Shown here in pieces: positions 39,056 to 50,479 of a DNA stretch of 64,000 nt (the first letter of the stretch is position 1; every line of letters begins with the position of its first letter). A program made the translations under genes and the position numbers. The DNA is from Camarhynchus parvulus. Its lineage: Eukaryota; Chordata; Aves; Passeriformes; Thraupidae. The stretch lies in NCBI RefSeq assembly GCF_901933205.1, contig NC_044601.1:44799376-44863375 (forward strand). The letters run 5' to 3'. A model generated the notes under the pieces. The model ran no database searches, was not told the DNA's origin, and worked only from the letters and a program-made list of their open reading frames with translations.

Positions 39056-39786
39056 AGAAGAACAGCCAACATCTGCCTCATTTTGGTGGAGCGGATTTTG
39101 GCCCCTGCTGGGAGGACACAGTCAGGGCCCAGACATAAGGAACAGTGTTCATCTCTGTTCAGCCCTACCTCAAAATGACGCACTTGAGGAATTCCTGGAA
39201 GTCACTACAGATGATATTTTGCAGAACAATTTCCCCACGTTTTGCTTTTTATTTCTTCGCAGAGAGTAGGAAGGCTCTAACACACGGCCCAGCCTGCAGG
39301 AGACCCGGCTGGGGACATGGCAGGATACAGTGTCAGAGGGAGTCACTTCCATGGGGAACTGCTAGCTCTTTCTCTGAACAAAGGAAGCAAGAATTATATA
39401 AATCTCCCTTTTTCATTCTTCGTGCACTTACAGCTCCCAGAGAATAACAGTAGAATCAAAGCCACATAGCTCCTGCCCCGGTAATCTGTGTCCAGTGATG
39501 GCTTTTGCGTCTGAGTTCTGAGCTGGAATGACAAATGTAATGCTTGCATATACTGTGTATATTCTCAGCCATTTCTCAGATTTTCAGTAATCTCAGAATA
39601 TTGATATCATGTCTTTTCCTCAACAGTCATACAGTAAGTCAAGAATGACAAGCACAATCACCAAAATTCTTCTATCATTTTCACATCCAATATTCTTATT
39701 AATTTCCTTATTGACCACTGAAGTAGGATGTTTATTACTTAACATTGCAAAATACACTAAATAAAATTAAAACCACCATTAAAAGG

Positions 39787-40182
39787 TGTCGCAGACATCT
39801 TTTCATTAAAAATCCTTTCTTAGGATTTTTTCTTCCTGAGAAGCTGAGAGGCTTCAGGAACAAAATGTAAACAATGGTTATCTGCTGTTGTGAAATGCAA
39901 CAGGTGCATCTGTGATTGGTGTCATCTGCTTGTTTGTAACTAATGGCCAATCACAGCAGAGCTGACTCGGACAGAGAGTCTGAGGCAGCTGTCTTTGTCA
40001 TCATTCTTGTCTTTTCTATTTCTTAGCTTAGCTAGCCTTCTGAGATGAAACTTTTCCTTCTATTCTTTTTAGTATAGTTTTAATGTAATGTATATAATAA
40101 AATAATAAATCAAGCCTTCTGAACATAGAGTCAACATTCTCATCTCTTCCCTCACCCGAAAACCCCTGTGAACACCATCACA
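39787..40182 (+). mobile_element. Solo LTR, 396 bp, with 6-bp target duplication
   Basis: It begins TGTCGCAGACATC and ends GTGAACACCATCACA. Identical AAAAGG hexamers lie at 39,781-39,786 and 40,183-40,188, so both borders are certain. Two overlapping-type signals AATAAA (40,096-40,101 and 40,104-40,109) about 75-85 bp from the right end give plus orientation. The short length and 6-bp duplication suit a class II (alpha/beta-like) endogenous retrovirus. I recall this LTR as very abundant in songbird genomes. A single LTR with intact duplications means the interior was lost by LTR-LTR recombination. Confidence 0.93.
40096..40109 (+). promoter_or_regulatory. Tandem LTR poly(A) signals
   Basis: AATAAA occurs twice within ATAATAAAATAATAAATC, followed about 80 bp later by the LTR end. 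Either could act as the processing signal of transcripts reading through this LTR. Confidence 0.6.
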
Positions 40183-41929
40183 AAAAGGCTTTTGTGAACT
40201 TACGTCAATTACAAAGAACATAAGTTTATTGCCCTGAGATGCATCTGCATATTTATATTCTGTCAGATGTTTTTATCAGAGGCTTAAACAGACTGCATAA
40301 TTGCTGTGCCTCTCTCCCAGGCTGTGCTCTGAGGTGTGCCTTCTCCCAGACCCAACCACTTCCTACTCAGTTCATAGAACTGATCTCAGTGTGACAATTC
40401 CACTGTATCCCTCAAATCTAGTGAGATGCCAGGGTCCTAAAGAGCAAGAGTGAGATCAACAAAACCTGTCTCTGGGTGAACACAGCATTGCTAGCTGGAG
40501 TATGCTCACCAGGAGCCTTCCTTGGCCCACGTCCATTTAGTGAAATTAGTTCTGCACTCTCTCATGCCAAGTCTGAACTTGTCTGTGGTCAGATGAGTGC
40601 TTTATCACACAGCTATGAACATCTTTCTACATCTGTAACTGTTTCTAGGCTCTGACCCACGGCTTCGTGGAATCACCACATTCCAGACAAGTTTTTAGAT
40701 TGTTTCTTTTCAAGGGTTTAACATACTTGGCATCTCAGCTACAGTTTTTGACTACATTAATTTAGATATCTGTCACTGCCACCACTTGGTCACCATGATG
40801 TCATCTAAACTAGAATCTGATCTACTGCGCAGCAAAGTCACCAGAGTAATTCTAAATTAGCTCAAAGTGCCTTGGAATTGAGCAAAAACATGTTTATTTT
40901 CATCAATAGGTTTTGAAATAATTTTCAAATGCAATCCTCTTGCTCATTTGCCTAATGTGACCTGTAGGCACATTATGTTACTAGAATGTCACTGCAGATT
41001 TTGCTTTGGTCTAAACATTTCTTTTCCCGCAAGTTAGATCAAAAACAGATCTGAAACAAATCTGAATCAGAAACAAATCTGAAGGGAAAGAAAAATAAAG
41101 AGTGGACCATTTTTTAAGATATTTTTCATTATTATGGCTACATTTAGTTTATGTAAAGAGGGAGGGAGAGGTGGTACTCGTGTGCAAACAGTGTATAGGT
41201 CAAACTCACCCACAGCTAATTGTCATGAAGCTCAAGAAAATGGCAACACAAAAGGCCTGCATTTATTTTGTGGGTAGCATGTTGTACTTTCAGTCAACTT
41301 CCAAAAGAAAACAAATAATGTTTTTCTGTAGAAATCTAGATGGACTGGAAAAACAACGGAGGGATGAACAGAAAAGCAAACAAATTCTACCAAGTGGATG
41401 TTGATTTTACCTCTCTCTGAACAGTGTCCAGGAATTAAATAACTGAACCATGAGGTTATAGCAAGTAGCTAAAACTTCTTAGATCTATATATAATCAAGT
41501 TTGTTTTCAAACTTTTTCTAACATATAGATGCAAATTAAAATGAATGAGAAGATGTAATAATTTGCAGAAATATATTTGCTATTGTGCTCTAGCAACACT
41601 TACAATCCATGCTTCTGGATCCTGGGGACATGTGGACTATTCCTACAGTTCCTAAAAAACAGAGTTAAGGTTGTCATCTCTGCAGCCAATAGGTTTATCT
41701 ACTACCAGCATTCTCTGGAAAATTTTGAGGGATCCTGAAACTGTGCCCAGTGAAACCATAAGTCACCATTTTATGCTACTTCAGAATTAGGGTATCTTAG
41801 GTGAGGCATCAGAAATAAATACAGAAATCATTCCAAGTTTGAATTGCTGAAGGTCTCTTTCTTTAAGGGGCAGCACTGATCAGGTTTATACAGCGGTAAA
41901 ACACCCCAAGTCCCCAGGGACCCTGTGTG

Positions 41930-42290
41930 AGCAGCATCCCTGCTCGAAGGCAGTGAGATAAGTTCTTCCCCTGCGGATCCTGCCGGGACCCCTGCCAGCC
42001 CCCAGGGATGCAGCTGAGGGCGTCTCCTGGGTCCCCGGCTCCTTTCCCAGGGCCCCAGGTCCCTTCTGCAGGCAGCTCTGCTGCGGCTTCCTCCGACTGC
42101 CGAGCGCCTCCCGAGCGTCTCCCGGCGCCCGGAGCGCAGCGGGCTCGGGCTGCGGGCACCGCCCGGGAGCTGCCGCTGGAGGCGGCCGGCCGGGGGTCCC
42201 GGGGCTCTCTCTGCTCTGCTCCACCTGGGGCTCTCGGGCGCCAGCTCGGGGCGCCTCATCTCTCGTGCTCTGCGTGCCAGCAGCATATGG
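41930..42290. promoter_or_regulatory. GC- and CpG-rich island-like block
   Basis: About 360 bp are strikingly GC-rich, with many CpG dinucleotides, for example CCCGGCGCCCGGAGCGCAGC and GGCGGCCGGCCGGGGGTCC. The flanks are AT-rich. Frames of 98-175 codons overlap it on both strands and are explained by the scarcity of stops. On the minus strand a TATA-like GTATAAACC (near 41,886-41,892) follows the block, as in a TATA promoter. It may be an unmethylated CpG island promoter, a distal enhancer, or a foreign GC-rich insertion. No exon is attached. Confidence 0.5.
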
Positions 42291-44968
42291 TTTTTGTATT
42301 TCACCTCAGCTGGGAGTTGCGTGGCCTGGCCAAATGTCAGAAACTGTGTCAACAAATGTACAGATTTTTTTTCCTCTTACACAGCACAGCTGTAGCAGCT
42401 GTGTTCATGTTTACTCAGCATGGGCATGACTGTGTTGCACTGACTAGAAAGTTGGGGGGGTTGGTTCAATTTTTGTTTTCCTTTTTACCTTTTTTTTTTT
42501 TCTAAATAGAGAGGAAAGAATGGCTTTAACCTCCTAGGAACACAAAAGCACTTCTACATTCCTGTTGACAATGCATCACCGCTAGATTTTTTTTTAAGCT
42601 TCTTGAAGCACATAATCACATTTCTAAGAATAGAGCATTATTACATCTTATGCACTTATCCAAAACACAGGAGGTTTTCCAAGTGTCAAGGGATGGGATC
42701 AGTTGCTAGAAAATGTGATGCTTTTAGAGTAATTATTTTTTACATGGAAATAGAGCATTCTGTCATGCACAGAAGGATTTGTGTAAAGCTTATGCACTGG
42801 TGCTATAACTTCATTGATATTATTTTTCAAATGTTTTCTTGCCTTTTTTTTCTTGTCTTGAAAGAGAAAGAGAAATCCACACCACTCACATTTTGACACA
42901 GAGAAATATTAAGTTGTATGCCCATTCCCAAAAGCCTCATTTTTATGAGCATATAATAATTATCTATTCTATAATATATAAATTGTATATATAAATAATA
43001 CTATAATATGGAATAAATGTGTTCCTAGAGTATTTATTTGAAATAGAATTTCTGTTATTCTCATAATTCTAGCAAATTTTTTTATTACAGTCACTGTGAA
43101 TCTCTAATTGTGTTTGTAGAATTTGCCCAAGCTGGTTTTATTCTATTTTTTAAAGGAATTATTAATTATTATATGAAAGAAAATTTTTTCAGTATTTAAA
43201 GTAATGTCACATAATGCATATTACTGACTACATGATAAGTGAATGCCACAGGAAGAGTAGCATCAGCTTATCTATTCATTCCAGTGCCTGGAGACACTGA
43301 CTGGTTCTGTCCTCTGCATTTTACAAAACATGAGTACCTCCAAGGAATGAATCCTCATAATCTAATCTGATCTCATGGAAAGGTGTTCAATCATATAGGT
43401 CTTTTAAGAAATACTGAATTCATGGAAAAGTGTGTCAGATCAACAACTATTTCATCTGAATATCACACACAGAGGAATATTTCTGCAAATACATCACATC
43501 CATTAGATCCCGTTAGAGGGGCACTTTATTAAACCCAAGTATTTAAAAAGTGATAAATTTATTGTTCTGTTGGGAAAAAAGATGGAAAATCAAAAGGTGT
43601 TTCAACTAAAGCGGGGAAAATTCATTTTTCTGTTTATATGTGCAGTGAAAAACTGCAATATTTTGAAGTAATCTGATGATTTAATGAAAAGTAATGGGTG
43701 CAAAAGTAATAAAGCAATTTCCTAAAAGTAGTGATGAATTTCTTTAAAATATATTTTCACTATTTGAGTTCAGAATAGGTTTACAAGAGGAAAGCCATTT
43801 TCAGCAAGTTGTGATATTCCAGAAAAACTGGCTAAGAAAATGACTCTTAATAGTCTATCACACAGCAAAATCTAGGACAGCTTTGAGTCCTAGAAAGTAT
43901 TTTTTAGAAAATTTTTTTCAGAGTTTCAGCTTATATATAACTGATTTGTGTTGTCATAAGAATGCTGTCAAGTACCTCCAACCCTAAATTTCCAAGAAAT
44001 AATATTATTTGTAAATTTTGTTTTAGACTATGAACTGCCTTAGCAAAATGTGCCAAGTATGGTTAATCCACTAAATACTAATCTGCAGAGAAAATATTTT
44101 TTCTTGTTACACTACAATTTGTATTTCATGAGTTAGATCTTCACACCCTCCACGTTGTGTGTTTCATACAGAGAGCTTGACCAGATAACTTGCTAGTCTT
44201 GAGAAGACACTGTGATTTCCAGTCCCCTTTGGCAGAATGAGCTAACCCACATAAAGGTGAAAGTTCTTGGTGAAATATAAATGTGGCCACAAGAGTGGCC
44301 GGAGTACAGAAGCTGCTCAACTACAATGAGGCTGGACTGTTTTCCTCAGCAAGGCACCAGACAGAGCCTTACAGTTGTGCAAGCCAACACAGGAGGTGTG
44401 CTGCACCTTTCCATGGTGAGGATGACCAGAGGAGATGAGCATGATGGTGTTCTGTTGATCTGAAAGCTTTGCCAGCAGATGATGTACAATGTGGGTGGGG
44501 AACTTAGAATCAAATCACCTGTGGGCAGCTTTGAAAGAACTCTGGCTTTGAAGCAGGTGGCATAGTTATGTTCCCATTCTGCCTACTTTTGTTGTGCATA
44601 GGGCCACAGCATTGTGCCATTCATGGTAGGATCTGCCGTGTTACCTGTCATCCTGGTAAGGCTCTGGGACATGAGTGGTTGGGCACTGGCCATGCTTCTG
44701 CTTCTGTGCCAGATTCATCCCAAGCTGAATTAAACATCATCACCATTGGGGTCCTGGTGGATAGTAATAACAAAACTCCTACTGGCCTTGGCATTTCAAC
44801 CATTTACATTGTCTAAATACTGGAAACATAGAAGTGTTTATGAGCATTACCAAGACAGGAGAATGGAGCGGAGGGCATGGGGTTAATGGGAATATGAAGA
44901 TGACTCAGTAGCAGCTTTGTCAGGGCTGCTACAGCTGTTTGTATCATTGCTGCTTCTCTTTAGCTGGA

Positions 44969-44995
44969 GAAGAGCTTTAATGATTAAAGCTCTTC
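44969..44995. repeat. Near-perfect palindrome, 13-bp arms
   Basis: GAAGAGCTTTAAT (44,969-44,981) and ATTAAAGCTCTTC (44,983-44,995) are exact reverse complements with one base between them. It may be a binding site for a dimeric factor or a cruciform-prone sequence. Nothing else supports a role. Confidence 0.8.
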
Positions 44996-46152
44996 ATTCT
45001 TCCCTGCTGGTATAGTCAGTCTGGAAGATATTCTTTCATAACACTCCAAGACTTACAGCAGCAGCAGCCTTGCCTATAATTGGACTAAATCCAGAAAATA
45101 GCTCTTAAACCACTCCATGTAACAGGAGCCAAATTCCATATACCAGTTAGAAAATTTACACAATATAGAGATCATCCAAGTGTTTGAGTGTTCTGATACT
45201 GACAAATATATTCAGCTATTCCATTTTAATTTGCTGCAAAATCTTGGCAGAGCTTGAAATGTATTCACTTTCAGACTTGGAGTTGCTACAGCCTGGGGTG
45301 GGCAGCAGATAAGGCTCCTTTCACAGGATACCTTTCAGCACCATCTGTGCTTTTCTTTAGGTTGTTGAGATCTGACAACTATAGTTTGAGGACAGCCTAT
45401 TGTTTTTAAGTATTTATTGGGTTGTTTATTATGTTAGGAGTAAGACATATTTTTCTGCTCTTATTTCACTGTTTTCATAAATTTAAAAAAATCACTGCTG
45501 ATAAAAATTCAACCTTAATCAGAATTTCATTTTATACCAAACTATACTTTTAATTCACTGATTTCCTGACAATTTGCTTAAACTAGAAGCACAATATGTG
45601 TCTTGTGAAATGCCTGTCTTGCAATTACAGAGAATTCTGAGGCTATGATATGCAATAATTGTTCTGCAGGACTCACAGTAGCTGTTAAAGACTTAAATGT
45701 TCACATTTCATTACTAAGAAAGACTTTTTTATCGTTTTTGTGTTTTCTTGACCATGCAGTCTCTGGTTCAATGTGCAAAGAACTATTCATTTCAAATGAG
45801 ATCTGTGTATTAGCTGTTTTAAAAAAGAAAATGGTTAGTCAAACCTTTGTCATGTAACAGTAGGTGGAAAGACTTTATTACATCCTTGTATTTCTTGGGA
45901 CCAGAGGAGAAAACTGTGCTATGGAGCTGTGTACTTGGGAACCAGGGTGTTTAAATGACTCAGATGAAACCATTTAACTAAGCTGTCACCACAAATACAA
46001 CCTAAGGATCTCAGTGTTCTTTTTTACAATACACAATACTATACTGCCACCCAAAATCCTCAATTTAAAAGAACTGTGTGTTGGTTGCATCATAGGGGTC
46101 ACCTATTAAGGCCCATTACATTACAGCAAATACGGGCAATGATTTATAGTTA

Positions 46153-46153
46153 C

Positions 46154-46221
<68 letters not shown>
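46153..46221. repeat. (GATA)n microsatellite, about 17 units
   Basis: An uninterrupted run of GATA/TAGA tetramers covers about 68 bp. The minus-strand frame reading repeated LSIY through it is an artefact. The array is likely to vary in length between individuals. Confidence 0.95.
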
Positions 46222-46222
<1 letters not shown>

Positions 46223-46535
46223 TGCAGTCATAATCATGAAAGAAAGATGCCCCCTTCTTAGGTCCCTGATAAGAAATCTAGGACCATGAAAGTTAAAACA
46301 AGCCATTAACATGGAAGGGATTTGACAAAATATCAAACAGCTTTCTGATCTGTTGTCCACAATAATACATTCAGCTATTTTGAAAACTATGTCCCATTAC
46401 ATATGATCTGTGCTTTCAGCCTGTTGATGCCTTTCTGATTTATTCAGCTCAGTGAGAGACAGCCAAGATGCTGGCATTGATTTCCAAAGTCACTCAATTC
46501 CCTTCAGAGCTGTGAAAGCCAAGGCATCTATGCTG

Positions 46536-46740
46536 AATCACAAAACAGTTGAGATTGGAAGGGGCCTCCTGCTCAAAGCAGGGTCACCAAGAGGAGCCTG
46601 TTGAGGCCATGCAGAGGTTGGGCTGTGTTTATCCAGAAATGGAGAATCCACAACCTTCCTGGGCAATCTGTTCACTGCCTTGTGTATCCCCTGCAGCCTT
46701 TATTCAGAGTAGAAGTTTCACTCAAGTCATCAGAATATTC
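46536..46740 (-). mobile_element. CR1 LINE 3' fragment, minus orientation
   Basis: The plus strand reads AATCACAAAACAGTTGAGATT, GGAAGGGGCCT, CTGCTCAAAGCAGGGTCACC and CCTGGGCAATCTGTTC, in the order expected for the reverse complement of a CR1 3' end. It lacks the usual block after GGAAGGGACCT, probably a small internal deletion. It is a 5'-truncated insertion, unrelated in orientation to the long copy at 28-32 kb. Confidence 0.87.
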
Positions 46741-47751
46741 ACTTCTAGTCCCATAGACTGAGATGGGAAAATGAGATGACAGCAAGACATTTTGAGGTAG
46801 TGAGCAGTCAGCTAGACAGACTAGCCTCATGCAGATATATTACTGAAAAAACACAGGAACCAACCGGCAATATTAAGTTTTTAATATTAGAAACCTTTTT
46901 AAAGAGGTTGTGTGGGAAGAAGCTATAATATATGAAGGAAAAGTATATTATTACTATCATCTCATTTACTGATAGTTGCATTATAGTTGACCTATAGCAC
47001 TGGCTTTAACCCTTTAATCACTTGCTTTAATCACTTATATTTAATTGCTATATACTTTCAGAGTTGTTTCATCCTCAGTCCAGCTGGTTAGGAATCTACA
47101 AGGCAAAAATGTGAACTTTTTCCTACTAAAAAGTATATAATATGATATCTAAATACTCAATCTCTTTCTAAATGTTCAGCTTCTATAACTGTAAAAAGGA
47201 TCTTCTGGACCATACAAGTAGTTGCATTCTTGAACTCTCTGTCTGTAAAAATTTTCAAACCCAATTTTTTCTATTGTTATCATCCTGGAATTTGATAGTG
47301 CTTTGCAACAATTGCAACAGAACTTGACATGTATTTCTCAGACTTAGGAAAGAAAGCTCTGTAAGCCATCACCGTAACTCCTGATGACAACAGCTTAGCA
47401 GAAAATATCAGGTTTTGTGCTACATATGTAGGGTTGTTGTTGTTGTTTTTTTTTTAAAGCAAGTAATTTTTAAGTGTCATTATAATTGTCTTTCTGTTTT
47501 TTTGTTTGAGGTCTTAATGTCCACTTCTAATGTCATTGCCAGTTATGGACCAGTTACTTTTGATACAGGTGTTTTAAAATAAAATTTAAACAAAATAAAA
47601 CATCACCTGATATAGATGACCAGAAAATAATCCCATTGTAGTAAAATGGAATTTTAATGTGACTCAGAAAAAAATGTATTTTTTCATGAAAAAAATGTGT
47701 GAAAGATTGCTGGCATTTTCTGAAAAACATAACTTTGACCTAAAATTCTCA
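46741..47751. other. AT-rich non-coding DNA
   Basis: Nothing is recognised between the CR1 fragment and the provirus. A short GTT/T run lies near 47,430-47,455. Confidence 0.6.
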
Positions 47752-47756
47752 GATGG

Positions 47757-48665
47757 TGTCCCGATCCGACCCAGGGTGGGTACAGATGGCGGGGTTGATT
47801 TTTTAGGTGCAAAATAACCAGAAAGGCACAGAGGATTTACAGCAACAAATCAGATACAGTTTTATTGAAAATCACAGCAGAATGGCGTTGGTGAAAGGGG
47901 GGAACTGGAGAGAAGAGGAAAAGACAAGGAAAAGAGGGAGGAAGGAAAAGGGATATGGGTTATAGCTACCAAAACCGTGGTCTTGCTTCTCGCGGTCCAG
48001 CCGTCAGAAGTTCAGCAGGGTACCAGGTCTTGGGGAGATCTCGAAGGGACGGCTGTTCTGGGACCCTAATTATACCGTTGTTCGTTGGGGGAAGGGAAGC
48101 GGTTTCACAACCGAAATCACGAAAAGGGGGGGAAGAACACAGAACTTGGGGTACAGGTACACAGAGTTATCAGCAGGAACCATTGTTTTCGTGCTTCAGT
48201 GCTCGCGCTTCAGTTCTGGGCAATTTTCCCCCCTCCCAACAGCACAGCTCTCCCTCCCCACCACCGAGCTAGGGGGGGGCAAGTTTTGGTAGTTCAGTCC
48301 CAGTCTTTACAAGAAGGTACAAGGGGGTCTGGTGATACAGGGTCTTCTTGTCTTGATCCCTCGATGAAGAAGCCCGCATCTCTGTTTATTTGTCACGATG
48401 GTTGAAGGCAGGCCGGGGGGTCTCCTTGTTGGAAAGGGGCCATATGCACAGTCCAAAGCCAGCCAGGCCGAGAGGCGGGGAGTCCAGATCCATTGTTTGG
48501 AATCAGGGGGCAGAATGTCCCATGAAGTCGACAGGTAACTACCTATGGAGACAGGTAGCTAAGAGGCACACAACTTCCCCACCCTGCACTGGCTCAGCAG
48601 TTTTTCGGTGGTCTTTTTGGCAATCGTGAGGCAGAAAAATGCAGGATTTCGGACAGACTCTCACA
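47757..48665 (-). repeat. 3' LTR of the provirus (909 bp)
   Basis: On the plus strand it starts TGTCCCGATCCGACCC and ends GACAGACTCTCACA. Minus-strand TATAATTA (48,068-48,075) is the probable TATA box and minus-strand AATAAA (47,861-47,866) the poly(A) signal, about 105 bp from the end. It carries about 13 bp (after GGGTTAT) absent from the 5' LTR. Bases just upstream of it on the minus strand (GTCACGGGGTCG) are only partly purine, so the expected polypurine tract is weak or mutated. Confidence 0.92.
47861..47866 (-). promoter_or_regulatory. Poly(A) signal of the 3' LTR
   Basis: Minus-strand AATAAA in TTCAATAAAACTGTATC would end proviral transcripts. The same signal is conserved in the 5' LTR at 53,255-53,260. 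Confidence 0.7.
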
Positions 48666-49200
48666 CGACCCCGTGACTCACGATTGTCTTGAGGGATCTT
48701 CATCGGCAGAACTCTGGAGTGCTGCTGGTGATCAGAACTCGTCGCATTTTGGTAGCATAACCCGGAAAAAATAAAGATGTCAGGAAAGAAGAGGGGAAAA
48801 ATAAAGAGAGAAGGAAGAAAAAAAGAGAGAAAAAGGGAAACAATAAACAAACATAATTAATATTGATTATCATAACAATTTTCACAAATGGTTGATTAAT
48901 ATTATGACAATTTAATTGATTAATTTAAACAATATAATCAATTTCACAATTTTCAAAAAAAATGATTAGTTGATTATAGCAATATTATCAATTTAAAAAT
49001 GAATCACAAATAATCAGAACAAGAACAACAAACAAATATAACAATTTCAAAAGATGATTAATTAATTATGACAATATCATTTATAATTTTAGAAACATAG
49101 CAAACAAATCATAAGTATTAATTCTTACTACAGATCAAAAATTAATTGTAACCAAGTCATATTCAAGAATCAGAATTGCTTTAAAGCATATGTGATTAAT
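48666..49200 (-). other. Proviral 3' untranslated region, AT-rich
   Basis: Between the env stop and the 3' LTR lie about 300 bp of AT-rich sequence with recurring TTGATTAAT and CAATTT words (48,840-49,150), then a pyrimidine-rich block on the coding strand (48,770-48,840). No frame is open. Such a tail might contain a transport element, but nothing shows it directly. Confidence 0.5.
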
Positions 49201-50310
49201 TCATAACTGCTTTGTATCAGCTGTTTTGGGGATGTCCACTGTGTAGAGGACATCAGCTAGGCTATGGGCATTGATTATAGTCGTCAATCTCTTTAGCTTT
49301 TTCATCATGTTCCAGTTCATCACAAGTAGGGCTGCTGAAAAGATAAAACTAAATGCAATCAGAATCAAAAGGACAACAATGGGATGACACATACTGTTCA
49401 GGACACCTGTGGCAGTAGGGGACCACCCAAATAGACTATCCCACCAACTGTGCCTGGCATCTTGTTTTACCCTCTCCATGACTCGGTGTATTTGTGCCAC
49501 ATCATGATGAACAGTCACCAGGGTCTTCTGTCCGCTTTCCTTGATCTTCTCGAGGATTTCAATCAGGTCCTGATGTAGCAGTAGTTGTCTTACCAGGGTA
49601 AGGTTCATCCCAATAGGAGTAGGCATCAGTTTGTGAAGCAGTGTGTAGTTGGATTGCAATAGGTAGTGAGAAGTGACTGTAACTTCATAAGAGAAATCAC
49701 ATCCTGAAATCTTAGTAAAGTTACAAGCACAGAAATTTAAGTGATTCTTTGTATCTACTACAACATCGTCTACAAGCACAGAAAAATGACAGATATTTTG
49801 CAATTGTCTTGAGCTATTATTGCATTGTTTTCACAGATGAACTCTTGTTGTTCTCGGGCAATACAAAATTCCAAATTAGCAGTTTGCCATTTCTTAATAA
49901 TTTGATGGGCCCATTCTCTATGTTCAGAAAGATAGAGAATAGCTCCAAAGTAATTCAGTTTTAATATTATAACAGGGAAAACCAAATGTACAGAAGCATT
50001 GTATACAGTTAAAACAAAAGCAGTGGCTGTGTTTGAAACAGGGTCATAGGTAAAGTTCACCAGGTTCCACCAGGATTGGAATTCTCTTTCAAAGTCAGTG
50101 GCACTGTCCCAGACTATTTTCTGAATTTCTGTGGGGAAAGTGCCTTCCTACCAAATTGTGATTGTTTATGTTTACTTTCTCTCAATTTAGTAATACGTTT
50201 GATAGCAGCCACTGGTGTGTTCACAAAAGCCGATAAGAATGACTGCAGTGGTTGCTGTAATTTGATCAAATCTTTAATTGTGGCAGCCAATTTATTCAAG
50301 TTCAGTTAAT
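49201..50310 (-). pseudogene. env: env remnant (transmembrane half), two frameshifts
   Basis: Three consecutive minus-strand frames (about 50,299-50,114, 50,060-49,770 and 49,803-49,201) read as one decayed envelope gene with a frameshift at each join. The last 200 codons are open. They hold three N-glycosylation sequons (near residues 28, 52 and 67), a helical stretch (about 68-112), a WW-containing membrane-proximal segment (about 118-127), one hydrophobic membrane span (about 139-164) and a 35-residue cytoplasmic tail. The family's protein mediates fusion after binding a receptor. The surface part is nearly all missing, so this copy cannot do that. It matches no host gene I know. Confidence 0.75.
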
Positions 50311-50479
50311 TTACATGTTATGTGTAATATCATCACCTGGTGTTACCAGAAAGGGAAGGGAAAACATTATTTCTGTTGTCCATCTCTAGTGTTATCTTGG
50401 TTTATCAGGTCTTTGTGTCCCTCGGAGTTCTTCTGTAAAAGCAAACACAACAGACTCTGCCAAGAAGAGGCAGAAAGGG
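50311..50479 (-). other. Junction between gag-pol remnant and env remnant
   Basis: This short stretch has no open frame. It marks the place where sequence between the end of integrase and the transmembrane half of env has been lost. Confidence 0.45.

Larger units (their letters stand above)
35750..39780. other. AT-rich non-coding DNA
   Basis: No transposable element is recognised. It contains a 20-bp duplication (37,150-37,195) and two weak exon-like segments, which are listed separately. Otherwise nothing stands out. Confidence 0.5.
40189..46152. other. Non-coding DNA with one CpG-rich block
   Basis: Apart from the GC-rich block near 42 kb and a 13-bp inverted repeat at 44,969-44,995, no feature is recognised. 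The stretch 44,270-44,830 is more GC-balanced and has modest open frames (for example 44,568-44,816 plus), but no family match could be made. Confidence 0.5.

Noticed and set aside
41828..42505. Arginine/proline-rich frames of up to 175 codons on both strands near 42 kb
   Set aside because: The high GC content removes stop codons in all frames; no known domain is visible and both strands are open over the same bases.
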